Shown piece by piece: positions 1-7,350 of a stretch of 33,731 nucleotides of DNA (its first letter is position 1; each line of letters opens with the position of its first letter). The position numbers and the translations under genes are program-made. Under the pieces are notes generated by a model. The model ran no database searches. It worked only from the letters and a program-made list of their open reading frames with translations, and was not told where the DNA came from. Origin of the DNA: CAG-791 sp964386925 (GTDB taxonomy: Bacteria > Bacillota > Clostridia > Lachnospirales > Lachnospiraceae). The stretch covers positions 1 to 33,731 of the forward strand of contig CAYLUU010000013.1 in NCBI GenBank assembly GCA_964386925.1, written 5' to 3'.

Positions 1-71
1 CACCTGCCAATTTCAATCATGAATATGTCCGCGGGGCGGCCAATTCATGTTGAAATCGTCAGGTGCTAAAC
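1..71. repeat. Hairpin repeat ending in GCTAAAC (left-edge copy)
   Basis: Bases 1-24 and 43-65 are an imperfect inverted repeat (CACCTG.. TTTCAA..CATGAAT against ATTCATG.TTGAAA..CAGGTG), followed by CTAAAC. The element probably starts a few bases before the window, since the related copy at 2515-2590 begins with GTTTAG. It lies directly after the stop of the LanC-like gene. The right arm is nearly identical to 5015-5044. Confidence 0.7.
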
Positions 72-73
72 AG

Positions 74-1474
74 TTATTCAAAGAAATGATACTCATACAA
101 ATTGGTCAGCTTCTTGCCTTTCATTGCGGCATAGGTCCTCAGCAATGATGATCCACAGCCGGCCACACCGACGTACAGTCCCACATAGCTGACAATCCGG
201 GTCGGAATCGTACGCCACCAGCTGTCATACCAGGTGCGCAGGCCGGGCGTCCGATGGTCGGAATCCGACAGCATCACATCCGCCGTGCGAATCATGTAAT
301 CGTAGAATTCCTTCTCGCCCGTATATTCATACATTTCTGCAAAATGCTCCAGGATTCCGGCCGTGCCGCAGCACTGGCACTGGCAGTTCCAGAACCCCCA
401 GGAATGCTTCTCCGGCGCCCCCGCCTTCACGATTCCCCGGGAGAGCTCAATCGTCCATTTCTTATAGATCTCTTCGCCCGTGATGTCATACAGTTCACGG
501 AATGCAAGTGTGCTCCCCACCGGACCATGGCAGGTACTCAGGTAATATTTGTCATACGTCGGCCCTGTCACCGGGTGATCCTGATAAGGGATCAGTCGTC
601 CGTTCTCATCGCCGACCGCGATGTTCATTGCATATTCCAGGCCGGCCTTCGCAAGTTCCAGATACTCCTGCCGTCCGGTGTCCTTATACAGAGCAGCGAA
701 CATCCAGACTGTCCCCGTCGTTCCGTGCGACCAGTTCGGGAAGGTCGTATCCGCAGGAAAATCAATCATCGACAGATCCAGCAGCTTCCAGAACTTTCCG
801 CCGTGCGGCGAATCCAGTGCATCTTTCGCGATCACATCCGCCGCCTCGCAAGCCGCGTCCAGATATTTCTGAATTCCTGTCTTGCGATACAGGATATCCA
901 GGAAGACGATGAAACCGCCGTCTGCCGTGATGTCCTCCTGATCGCTCCAATGGTAGCCCTTCTCATCCCGAACTGCTGCCTCCAGGAGCACATCAGCTGT
1001 CCGCAGTACAAAATCACGATACTCCTGTTGACCAGTCACCTGGTACAGATCCTCGAGAAAATACGCCTCCCCCACCGGGCCGTTATAGGAGCCGGCAGCC
1101 CACCCCGGCACCGGGATAATCCCCTTTACCTCGGAGTGCAAGGTCTTGTCATACCACTCCGCTCCGACCTGCGTTGCGATGATATACGCAGCCGCACTCT
1201 TCGCCTCATCCAGCCAGCGCCGGTTTCCCGTCGCCTCATACAGACGGATCAGGAAAATGCCGATCCCCGCCGAGCCGTCATACATGCTCTTCGGTGTGAA
1301 CAGCGGCACGTCCTCACGATAGCCGTCCTGTCCGTCCGGCAGCGCCTTCCAGATGCGTCCGTATTCCGTATCGATTGCCAGGGTATCAATCCATTCCGCC
1401 GTATCAATCGCTGCCTGCAGATAATCCTCTGCAGTATTCTGCATAAAAAGCTTCGGATAAATTTTCGCCGCCAT
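74..1474 (-). CDS. LanC-like (lanthionine synthetase C family) protein
   Basis: A 466-residue protein made of repeated helical hairpins, each with a Gly-rich turn and an RLYEATG/ELYDITG-type helix, as in the alpha-toroid of the LanC family. Three turn motifs stand out: NWSHGTTG (His250), TCHGPVG (Cys315-His316) and QCCGTAG (Cys368-Cys369). The last two sit where the family carries its zinc ligands (Cys, then Cys-His), although the final pair here is Cys-Cys. LanC enzymes add Cys thiols to dehydroamino acids in lanthipeptides, but no LanM or LanB dehydratase and no precursor peptide is visible nearby. A LanC-like function of unknown substrate is therefore more likely than lanthipeptide synthesis. 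The ATG at 1474 is preceded by AAAGGA at a good distance, and a sigma-A-like promoter lies upstream. It appears monocistronic. Confidence 0.75.
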   Translation of the reverse strand: MAAKIYPKLFMQNTAEDYLQAAIDTAEWIDTLAIDTEYGRIWKALPDGQDGYREDVPLFTPKSMYDGSAGIGIFLIRLYEATGNRRWLDEAKSAAAYIIATQVGAEWYDKTLHSEVKGIIPVPGWAAGSYNGPVGEAYFLEDLYQVTGQQEYRDFVLRTADVLLEAAVRDEKGYHWSDQEDITADGGFIVFLDILYRKTGIQKYLDAACEAADVIAKDALDSPHGGKFWKLLDLSMIDFPADTTFPNWSHGTTGTVWMFAALYKDTGRQEYLELAKAGLEYAMNIAVGDENGRLIPYQDHPVTGPTYDKYYLSTCHGPVGSTLAFRELYDITGEEIYKKWTIELSRGIVKAGAPEKHSWGFWNCQCQCCGTAGILEHFAEMYEYTGEKEFYDYMIRTADVMLSDSDHRTPGLRTWYDSWWRTIPTRIVSYVGLYVGVAGCGSSLLRTYAAMKGKKLTNLYEYHFFE

Positions 1475-1507
1475 AGCATTCTTCCTTTCGTTTTCGAATA
1501 TGACGTT

Positions 1508-1535
1508 ATTATATCTCTCTTTTCCTAGTTTTCAA
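1508..1535 (-). promoter_or_regulatory. Sigma-A-like promoter of the LanC-like gene
   Basis: On the minus strand, TTGAAA (1535-1530) and a perfect TATAAT (1513-1508) are 16 bp apart, about 35 bp upstream of the ATG at 1474. An AAAGGA ribosome binding site lies between them and the start. Confidence 0.6.
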
Positions 1536-1680
1536 GTAGGATTAATAAAGTTTTTAAGCAATTGCGTAGAACCCCGCGCATAACTTCCTCCGTCAAAGAT
1601 GCATAGGAATTCTTCATCGTTCTTTTTATTTCAAATGGAAAGCCATTATATGCAGCCGCCTTGGTCCAAAACAAGTACAT

Positions 1681-1710
1681 AAAAAAGATGACAGGATATT
1701 TCCTGTCATC
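1681..1710 (-). terminator. Intrinsic terminator of rsmJ
   Basis: A perfect 10-bp stem (GATGACAGGA / TCCTGTCATC, 1687-1696 and 1701-1710) with a 4-nt loop is followed on the minus strand by six T. It lies 21 bp after the rsmJ stop codon. Confidence 0.9.
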
Positions 1711-1731
1711 TGCCAAGGTGCTCCATTTTCT

Positions 1732-2472
1732 TCACAGCGTATAACAATCATACCGTATCGCCTTCCCGTTCAACGTATAGGAGGGCTCGCGGCCGGCAAG
1801 GCAAGGGGCCTTCAACGGACGCTTTACGATGATCTTAGACGGCTTTGCCTGCAGTGCTGCATCGAACAGCTCATTTTCAGAGGAGCACGGCGCCTCCAGC
1901 TTCTGGATCAACTGGAGTTTCTTGTTCACCAGCCCGGATTTCTGACGCTTGGGGAACATCGGATCAAGATAAATCACATCCACCGGATCCTCCAGCTGTG
2001 ACAGGTAGGTGATACTGTCTCCCTGGATGACTTCCATTCGACTTGCAATCTCCTTCAGTTCCTGGTTGCGTCTGGCGCGGCGTACCGCATCCTTTAAGAG
2101 GGCAGCCACCACCGGGTTCTGCTCGAAGAGCGTCACCTCATAGCCATAGGCCGCCAGCAGAAAGCTGTCCTCGCCCATGCCGGCCGTCGCATCAATTGCC
2201 CTAAGTCGCGTCCCGGCTTCTTTCTCCGGCTTCGCCGCGCGCACCAGCATCTCGTGCTCCAGGCGTCCCTGCGTAACGCGGTGCTCCATGTTCCGGAAAT
2301 CCCCCTGATAAGAGAGGCCGTAACCGGACAGGGAGGTCCCTGTTTTGTCAAAGGTCAGTGTCAGCGCCTCGCCCGGTTGACCTGTAATCGGCACGCCGTG
2401 CCGTTTTGCAAAGGCTTCTGCCAGATCCCGCTGACCGCCCTTTCCGATATTTACAACCAGAGAGGTTTGCAT
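1732..2472 (-). CDS. rsmJ: 16S rRNA (guanine1516-N2)-methyltransferase RsmJ
   Basis: A class I SAM-dependent methyltransferase. It has the SAM-binding loop AIDATAGMGEDSFLLAAYG, the acidic strand-2 segment VTLFEQNPVVAALL and the catalytic-site segment YLDPMFPKRQKSGLV with the following NKK. All three are typical of RsmJ (YhiQ), which methylates N2 of G1516 in 16S rRNA. The C-terminal KIIVKRPLKAP also matches the family. The chosen start (MQTSLVVNIG) aligns with the usual N-terminus. In-frame ATGs at 2493 and 2508 are possible alternatives, and a GTG at 2523 lies inside the hairpin repeat 2515-2590 and is unlikely. The neighbouring redoxin genes are functionally unrelated. It ends with a strong terminator. 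Confidence 0.85.
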   Translation of the reverse strand: MQTSLVVNIGKGGQRDLAEAFAKRHGVPITGQPGEALTLTFDKTGTSLSGYGLSYQGDFRNMEHRVTQGRLEHEMLVRAAKPEKEAGTRLRAIDATAGMGEDSFLLAAYGYEVTLFEQNPVVAALLKDAVRRARRNQELKEIASRMEVIQGDSITYLSQLEDPVDVIYLDPMFPKRQKSGLVNKKLQLIQKLEAPCSSENELFDAALQAKPSKIIVKRPLKAPCLAGREPSYTLNGKAIRYDCYTL

Positions 2473-2514
2473 TGCCCCGGATTCTATTCCCATGATACCG
2501 TTCCCCATACATGC

Positions 2515-2590
2515 GTTTAGCACCTGCCAGTTTCGACACGAATTGACTACTTGCAGTCAGTTCCATGGTTGAAATCAACAGATGCTAAAC
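2515..2590. repeat. Hairpin repeat with GTTTAGC...GCTAAAC ends
   Basis: The whole element folds on itself. GTTTAGCACCTG (2515-2526) pairs with CAGATGCTAAAC (2579-2590), then TTTCGA with TTGAAA, then AATTGACT with AGTCAGTT around the loop ACTTGC. It is the complete form of the element truncated at 1-71. Its apical part (AATTGACTNCTTGCAG) recurs in the tandem element at 33511-33731. Confidence 0.75.
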
Positions 2591-2601
2591 AAACTGTAAC
2601 G

Positions 2602-2645
2602 ATTCAGCGCTCATTCGCAAAATCGCTGCTGCGCAGCTTCCCTTT
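2602..2645. repeat. CATTCGCAAAATCGC repeat, copy 1
   Basis: Bases 2612-2639 are identical to 25111-25138 (28 nt), and related sequence is found at 22705-22735 (inverted) and 32812-32840. It contains the palindrome GCTGCGCAGC flanked by GCAAAA and TTTTGC. It lies just after the redoxin lipoprotein stop codon and could act as a weak terminator on the minus strand. Confidence 0.65.
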
Positions 2646-2648
2646 TGC

Positions 2649-3737
2649 TCAGTTCAGCTGTGCCATAGCGTCCTGAATCCATGCCGCATAGGTATCGTAA
2701 TCGCTCATCCCCACGTTCGGTCTGCCAACGATGTTCCCATTCTCATCCACCAGATAACTGGTAGGTGTTGCTGTCCAGGAGAAAATTTCATCCAGTTCCT
2801 TGGAGCCCAGCAGAACCGTCAGTGTAACTCCTTGCGTCGACATGATATCATGTGCCTCTTCCAGGCACTCGGTATCGTTCATCGTAGTGACGTCCTCTAC
2901 GATCGTAATGACCTGCACGTCGTCCAGAGTGTCATTCAGCTTCTGCAGATCCGGCATCTCTGCAATGCAGGGACTGCATCCGGTTCCCCAAAGGTTTACC
3001 ATCGTAAGCTTCGCATTCTTGAAGATAGATTCGTCCACCTTGTTCCCGTTGTAATCCAGCGCGGAGAAGGAAATTCCGGAAGCCGCATCATAATTCACAA
3101 TGTCAAATTCCGCCTTCTGCTCATCCCACTCCTTCTGAAGATCTGCAAACAATGCCTTTGTCTCCTCGGAGGCTGCTTCGGAATAAGTAATGGATTCCTC
3201 GCCGGCAGAGAATTCATACATGGTCTTACCGCTCTCCGTTGTAAACGATGTCAGCGTATAATCCCCGGTAAAAGTGTTTTCGATTGCCGCTTTGATATCA
3301 TCCTCCGTCACATTCTCATCCTCTGAGAAGCACACATAGTTTGATTCGTAATATGACGTATAATTCTCTTTTTCTTTATAGGCATCTTCTGCATTCTCGT
3401 CAAAATTCTCCGGCAAATCTACCACATACCCTTCCACGCATCCATAGGAAACGGAGCCGTCAAGGTTCCCCGAGGACAGCCAAACGTAGCTGTTCTCCCC
3501 ATTTCCCAGCTTTGCATAGTTACTGACCCATTCCCGGACAGCCAGCCCGGTATGATCATCAACGACTGCGTAGTCCGTTTTTGCTGCAGCTGCTGTTCCC
3601 GTTTCCGCATCTGTCGCCGTGGTGCTCGCGGCAGCGCTGCTATCCGCAGCAGAGCTTCCCTGCGTGCCGCTGCAGGCGGTCAGCGAAGCCGCCATTGCTG
3701 CTGTGAGTACGACTCCAATCCATTTTGCATTTCTCAT
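2649..3737 (-). CDS. TlpA-like redoxin lipoprotein
   Basis: A 362-residue secreted lipoprotein. The signal peptide ends in the lipobox LTAC with Cys22, followed by a Ser/Ala/Thr-rich linker. Residues of about 60-200 form a domain I do not recognise. Residues of about 225-360 are a thioredoxin fold of the TlpA/redoxin type: LWGTGCSPCIAEMPDL gives the redox pair Cys254-x-x-Cys257, and the cis-Pro segment is WTATPTSYLVD. It probably reduces or oxidises cysteines of extracytoplasmic proteins. The start at 3737 is preceded by AAGGAGAGG. A longer frame reading upstream to 3869 overlaps the polyferredoxin gene and is unlikely. It is the last gene of a three-gene redox cassette in which electrons could pass from the membrane polyferredoxin. 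Confidence 0.85.
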   Translation of the reverse strand: MRNAKWIGVVLTAAMAASLTACSGTQGSSAADSSAAASTTATDAETGTAAAAKTDYAVVDDHTGLAVREWVSNYAKLGNGENSYVWLSSGNLDGSVSYGCVEGYVVDLPENFDENAEDAYKEKENYTSYYESNYVCFSEDENVTEDDIKAAIENTFTGDYTLTSFTTESGKTMYEFSAGEESITYSEAASEETKALFADLQKEWDEQKAEFDIVNYDAASGISFSALDYNGNKVDESIFKNAKLTMVNLWGTGCSPCIAEMPDLQKLNDTLDDVQVITIVEDVTTMNDTECLEEAHDIMSTQGVTLTVLLGSKELDEIFSWTATPTSYLVDENGNIVGRPNVGMSDYDTYAAWIQDAMAQLN

Positions 3738-3778
3738 TTTCCTTGTATCCTCTCCTTTTCCTATTTGATTATCTGACA

Positions 3779-4654
3779 TCACTTCTGCTTTGCCTTCGCC
3801 GCCTTCACCACATTGAAATGCAGGGCTCCGGTCGGGCACACCTTTGTGCACTCTCCGCATCGGATGCACTCTGCACTGTTGGGATTGTGCACCACGTCCA
3901 CGTTCATCTTGCAGTGCCTTGTGCAGGCTCCGCAGTTCACGCAGTGATCCTCTTCCACCTTCAGCTTCAGGAAGCTGAAGCGCTGGAAAATACCATAAAA
4001 GGCACCCAGCGGGCAGATGTATTTGCAGAACGGCCGATGCACGAACATCGACAGGATCACGATGACCGCCAGGATCACGAACTTCCAGCGGAACAGGAAT
4101 CCCATCTGCGTCCGGATGCCTTCATCCAGAATGGACAGCGGAATTCCGCCCTCCAGCATACCGACCGGACACACCAGCTTGCAGAAATACGGCACCGAGG
4201 ACAGCCCGTTGTTCACCTTCAGGAAGGCCGGCAGAATCAGGACGAAGACCACGAGGAAGACGTATTTCATCCACCGCAGTCCCTTGTCCAGCTTTTCCGG
4301 CACCGTCAGTTTCGGAACCGGGATCTTGTACAATAACTCCTGGATCAGACCGAACAGGCAGATCCATCCGCAGACGAACCGTCCCAGCAGCGTCCCGATC
4401 AGTGCAAGATATCCGATGACATAGAAGGAAAATTTCTTCCTGCTGCCATCCACGGCCTGCAGGGCACCGATGGGACAGGCACCGATTGCTGCCGGGCAGC
4501 TGTAGCAATTCATTCCCGGAACGCAGAAATTCTTCAGCGGTCCCTTGTAAATCAGGCTGCTCCCCCAGCCGGTCCATCTGGGATTCTGCAGCAGTGCGGC
4601 AATGGCCTGCACCAGCTTGCGGATAAGGCCGTGTTTTCTAAGCTTTTCTTTCAT
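3779..4654 (-). CDS. Membrane-bound 4Fe-4S polyferredoxin (NapH/CcoG-like)
   Basis: A 291-residue membrane protein. It has an early cysteine group (CYSCPAAIGACPIGAL), several hydrophobic helices, two membrane-edge motifs (FVCGWICLFG and CKYICPLGAFYG, i.e. CxxxCP-like as in NapH), and two C-terminal 4Fe-4S ferredoxin motifs (CVNCGACTRHCKMN and CIRCGECTKVCPTGA). Such proteins move electrons across or along the membrane. It sits between a CD1871A-like mini-protein and a TlpA-like lipoprotein, so it probably supplies electrons to extracytoplasmic thiols. This link is inferred from gene order. The ATG at 4654 has a GAGAGGTG site upstream. The upstream in-frame start at 4678 would overlap the preceding gene. 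Confidence 0.85.
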   Translation of the reverse strand: MKEKLRKHGLIRKLVQAIAALLQNPRWTGWGSSLIYKGPLKNFCVPGMNCYSCPAAIGACPIGALQAVDGSRKKFSFYVIGYLALIGTLLGRFVCGWICLFGLIQELLYKIPVPKLTVPEKLDKGLRWMKYVFLVVFVLILPAFLKVNNGLSSVPYFCKLVCPVGMLEGGIPLSILDEGIRTQMGFLFRWKFVILAVIVILSMFVHRPFCKYICPLGAFYGIFQRFSFLKLKVEEDHCVNCGACTRHCKMNVDVVHNPNSAECIRCGECTKVCPTGALHFNVVKAAKAKQK

Positions 4655-4664
4655 CTCACACCTC

Positions 4665-4811
4665 TCATCCGATTCCAATGCATTCCAGGCAGATGTTCGT
4701 CGCCTTCTTCAGAACCACTGCCGGTTCCCCGCGGACAATGCCGAAAATCATACTGGCGACAGCCGCGGCCAGGATCACATATTTTACATATTGGTACCAT
4801 TCCTTCTTCAT
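4665..4811 (-). CDS. CD1871A-like CxxC mini-protein
   Basis: A 48-residue protein with one membrane helix (VKYVILAAAVASMIFGIVRG) and the C-terminal motif NICLECIGIG containing a CxxC pair. This is the pattern of the small CD1871A family CXXC proteins of Clostridia, which are often found just before a polyferredoxin and a redoxin, as here. The CxxC would lie at the membrane surface and could pass electrons or bind metal; the exact role is unknown. The ATG at 4811 is preceded by GGGGAGGAG. The gene stops 10 bp before the polyferredoxin start, so the two are surely co-transcribed. Confidence 0.8.
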   Translation of the reverse strand: MKKEWYQYVKYVILAAAVASMIFGIVRGEPAVVLKKATNICLECIGIG

Positions 4812-4905
4812 CTCTCCTCCCCACTGCAGTCTTCGAACTTTCTTATCGCACAATCAAAGCTCCCTGCGAGAGCAAGCCCGCATCGGAGTATTGATTTTCC
4901 AAACC

Positions 4906-4923
4906 GATGGTTATATTACCATC
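4906..4923. promoter_or_regulatory. 18-bp palindrome, possible operator of the redox cassette
   Basis: GATGGT and ACCATC flank an AT-rich centre (TATATT), about 95 bp upstream of the mini-protein start. On the minus strand the centre reads TAATAT, a possible -10 element, but no good -35 is visible. The palindrome could bind a dimeric regulator; this is an inference from symmetry only. Confidence 0.35.
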
Positions 4924-4972
4924 TCTTCTGTAACTATGGTGTAACCGGTATGCAAAAATATCTATTAAGTAC

Positions 4973-5044
4973 CCGCATCTCGAATTTGATACTCGAAGAT
5001 GCCCGATGGCGTCCAATTCATGTTGAAATCGCCAGGTGCTAAAA
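4973..5044. repeat. Composite hairpin repeat (CATCTCGA hairpin plus GGTGCTAAA end)
   Basis: CGCATCTCGA...TCGAAGATGC forms one hairpin (4973-5001). TGGCG...CGCCA forms a second, whose right side, from TCCAATTCATG to GGTGCTAAA, nearly repeats 41-70. The CATCTCGA half recurs at 10919-10946 and 26929-26960. Confidence 0.55.
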
Positions 5045-5078
5045 CTACCATGCCTGCTTGCGCAGGCGCCATCACAAA

Positions 5079-5148
5079 TAAAAATCAGCTGCTACGCGTC
5101 TGTGCGAGCAAGCTCGCACATCCACGTAGCCGCTGTCCGGGATTTTTA
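5079..5148. repeat. Long nested inverted repeat
   Basis: TAAAAATC (5079-5086) pairs with GATTTTTA (5141-5148), GCTACG (5091-5096) with CGTAGC (5125-5130), and GTGCGAGC (5102-5109) with GCTCGCAC (5112-5119). Its layout resembles the core of the larger hairpin at 30771-30932. Confidence 0.65.
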
Positions 5149-5161
5149 CAGTAACAGATAC

Positions 5162-5190
5162 AAAAAAGCAGGAGAGCGGGGCTCTCCTGC
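5162..5190 (-). terminator. Intrinsic terminator of the gntR-ABC operon
   Basis: A perfect 10-bp stem GCAGGAGAGC/GCTCTCCTGC (5168-5177 and 5181-5190) with a 3-nt loop is followed on the minus strand by six T, 23 bp after the permease stop. Confidence 0.92.
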
Positions 5191-5212
5191 CGAATACTTT
5201 ACAAACGATGCA

Positions 5213-7333
5213 CTAGTCGCTTTCTTCCGCGCTGGCCTCCAGATCCTTCTCGACGAATTCCGGCATCTCACCCGTGCGGAAATAGACGCCGTAGTAACTC
5301 ATGTTCTGAGAGGACGCATACGTCAGACTGATGTCAGTACTGTAATCCACCTCATCGTTTCTCTTCCAGTTGGAAGTCATCACAATGTTGCAGCTGTCCA
5401 GAATCTCCTGGATCTGCTCCGGATCGGAATACGATGCCTGCATGGTGTCGTCTTCCGTGTACTCGTACACCGACACAGCCGTGACGTTGTCGTAGCTCAC
5501 CTTCGTCAGATCAATCCCATGCTCCTGCAGGAACTGCAACGTGTTCATATAGGACGGATAGACCTCATATTCCACATCGATGTAGGTTGGCTGCGCAGAA
5601 CGGTAAATCACTTTTCCAATGCACCGCTCCGTTGACATCTGCGTATACGAATAGCTGCTCTCCAGATCCTTCCGATACGCCTTAGCGAATTCCTGATACA
5701 ACGTTCTGTCCAGTCTGATCTGGCTCAGACCATTCATCACATACAGATCACCGTACTGCTCGGAATTCTCCGCGACATAGTCATCATGATAGATCGGGAT
5801 CAGTGCCTCCCGGTACTCTGTGCTCGAAACCACCGCATCCAATGCCGATGTATCCGTATCGTAGGGGATCAGAATGCTGCGGTACACCTTCCGTCCGCTC
5901 TTTAGGTTATAGCACACCACCGCGCTCCATCCATCCGTGGAGCCATTCTCATCGTTGACCGTCCGCATGGCTTCCATGGCGGGCGCCGTAATCTTCTCGA
6001 GCGTTTCGATATCCGTCAGCTTCATCGTCTGCAGTACCGTCTGCTGGCTGGAGGTGTTCTGCGATTCATCTGAGTAATAATCGTAGCTGCTGTCGTTGTA
6101 CACATACAGTGCTGCACTCTCCACCTTGCTCGCTGCCGGCACATAGCGGTCATACCCGATGAGGTCATATCGGAACAGGACGAAAATAAAGGCTGCCGCC
6201 ACCGCGGCCAGTGCCATCTCTGCGAACAATCCGAAGAATCGCCAGATATCCAGCTCGTAAATGATCTCGATCACACCAGCCGCCAGCACTGTCGCCACGA
6301 TAATACCGATCAGCATGAACACCGTTCCGGTCCGTGAAGTTGTGGAGCCGAACAGATTGATGATAAGGTTCCCGGCGAATAAACCGACTGCTACGCTCGT
6401 CACGATGCGTACCACGGCCCGCACCGGGCGATGGAGCACCGTCGCTCCGGCGGATTCCGCCTTCCGATTCCGATACAGCCGCACGGCAATGAGGAGAACA
6501 ATTATTCCCACGGCAATTGTCGCCACATCCGTCTTCCAGGAAGCCTGCACAAGCTTTCCCAGAAGAGAGCTTGTCGTCGGAGAGTAGAACCAGTTGCTCT
6601 GACTGCTCATCCAGCGCTGGATCACCAGACAGTTATACAGCGGCGAGAACAGAAACGCCGGCGAATCGCTCCCCAGATACGTCCAGGTTCGAAAGAAAGT
6701 CCCTGCCAACGTCTCAATGAGACGCATCACAATCTGATCGATCAGGAGCAGGAAAACAGACATCAGTCCTGCCATAATGAGATTCCCGGTCAGCATCACT
6801 GCCAGAATTCCCACATTGTAGGAAGCGAGGAAGATAATCGTCACCCGTACCAGCTCCAGCATGGCATCCGCAAAGGTCGCACTGCTCATGCCGCTCATCG
6901 CCGCAGCGCCCCCAATCGACAGGAACAGACAGATCACCAGCGGAATTTCGAATAACAGGAATCCGTTGATATAAATGTTCCGGAACCGTTCCATTCTGGA
7001 TACCGGCTGACTTTCATAGAAATCCAGTTTGTCCATATTGAAGAGATACGCAAATCCCTGGATTGCCAGAATCACGCCGATGATTACGATCACCCAGAGG
7101 AAATTCTGACGCAGTCCAATCCACGTGGCCACCTCCGAGAGGCGCTGCGACTTTGTCGCTGCCTCGGTCATCGCCTGCAAAGACGCGTTCTCATTGCTCC
7201 TTGCAATCAGCATGACGATTGCCACCGGATAATACATGATCATATAGAAAATTACGGCCGCCATCAGCCACAGGCGCCGGCGCAGAATCTGGCGCTGCAG
7301 AATATGGAAGCGGCCACTCTTTTTTAGCTTCAT
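5213..7333 (-). CDS. ABC transporter permease with large extracytoplasmic C-terminal domain
   Basis: A 706-residue integral membrane protein. An N-terminal cytosolic segment (FHILQRQILRRRLW) is followed by about eight to ten membrane helices up to residue ~405. A soluble C-terminal part of about 300 residues follows, beginning after FVLFRYDLIGYDRYVP and rich in Tyr, Ser, Asp and Glu. This layout matches the permeases paired with YtrA-type regulators in Clostridia; I believe the tail is of the DUF6449 type, from memory only. It is the last gene of a gntR-ATPase-permease operon. The ATG at 7333 has AAGGGAG at the right distance. ATG 7351 (overlapping the ATPase stop) and TTG 7354 are alternatives. 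The substrate is unknown; by analogy with YtrBCDEF a cell-envelope stress role is possible. Confidence 0.75.
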   Translation of the reverse strand: MKLKKSGRFHILQRQILRRRLWLMAAVIFYMIMYYPVAIVMLIARSNENASLQAMTEAATKSQRLSEVATWIGLRQNFLWVIVIIGVILAIQGFAYLFNMDKLDFYESQPVSRMERFRNIYINGFLLFEIPLVICLFLSIGGAAAMSGMSSATFADAMLELVRVTIIFLASYNVGILAVMLTGNLIMAGLMSVFLLLIDQIVMRLIETLAGTFFRTWTYLGSDSPAFLFSPLYNCLVIQRWMSSQSNWFYSPTTSSLLGKLVQASWKTDVATIAVGIIVLLIAVRLYRNRKAESAGATVLHRPVRAVVRIVTSVAVGLFAGNLIINLFGSTTSRTGTVFMLIGIIVATVLAAGVIEIIYELDIWRFFGLFAEMALAAVAAAFIFVLFRYDLIGYDRYVPAASKVESAALYVYNDSSYDYYSDESQNTSSQQTVLQTMKLTDIETLEKITAPAMEAMRTVNDENGSTDGWSAVVCYNLKSGRKVYRSILIPYDTDTSALDAVVSSTEYREALIPIYHDDYVAENSEQYGDLYVMNGLSQIRLDRTLYQEFAKAYRKDLESSYSYTQMSTERCIGKVIYRSAQPTYIDVEYEVYPSYMNTLQFLQEHGIDLTKVSYDNVTAVSVYEYTEDDTMQASYSDPEQIQEILDSCNIVMTSNWKRNDEVDYSTDISLTYASSQNMSYYGVYFRTGEMPEFVEKDLEASAEESD

Positions 7334-7350
7334 TTCCTTGCTCCCTTTCA

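Larger units (their letters stand above)
4812..5212. other. Gene-free stretch rich in inverted repeats
   Basis: Upstream of the mini-protein and downstream of the ABC permease. From left to right it holds a sequence related to the apical part of 28576-28611 (around 4851-4893, inverted), the 18-bp palindrome 4906-4923, a hairpin 4973-5001, the GGTGCTAAA-ended repeat up to 5044, a hairpin at 5052-5067 (GCCTGC/GCAGGC), the hairpin 5079-5148 and the terminator 5162-5190. Reading frames here are not convincing genes. Confidence 0.6.

Noticed and set aside
74..1474. Lanthipeptide biosynthesis cluster
   Set aside because: Only a LanC-like protein is present; no precursor, dehydratase, protease or dedicated exporter nearby.
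254..1528. Long plus-strand frame of 424 codons opposite the LanC-like gene
   Set aside because: It is a shadow of the minus-strand gene: Arg/Ile/His-rich, no domain, no ribosome binding site. The minus-strand protein has clear family motifs.
1525..1716. 63-codon minus-strand frame between rsmJ and the LanC-like gene
   Set aside because: Its start overlaps the rsmJ terminator and its end overlaps the LanC promoter region; no recognisable features.
5036..5635. 199-codon plus-strand frame overlapping the permease end
   Set aside because: It runs through the hairpin 5079-5148 and the terminator and is antisense to the permease; composition is not protein-like.
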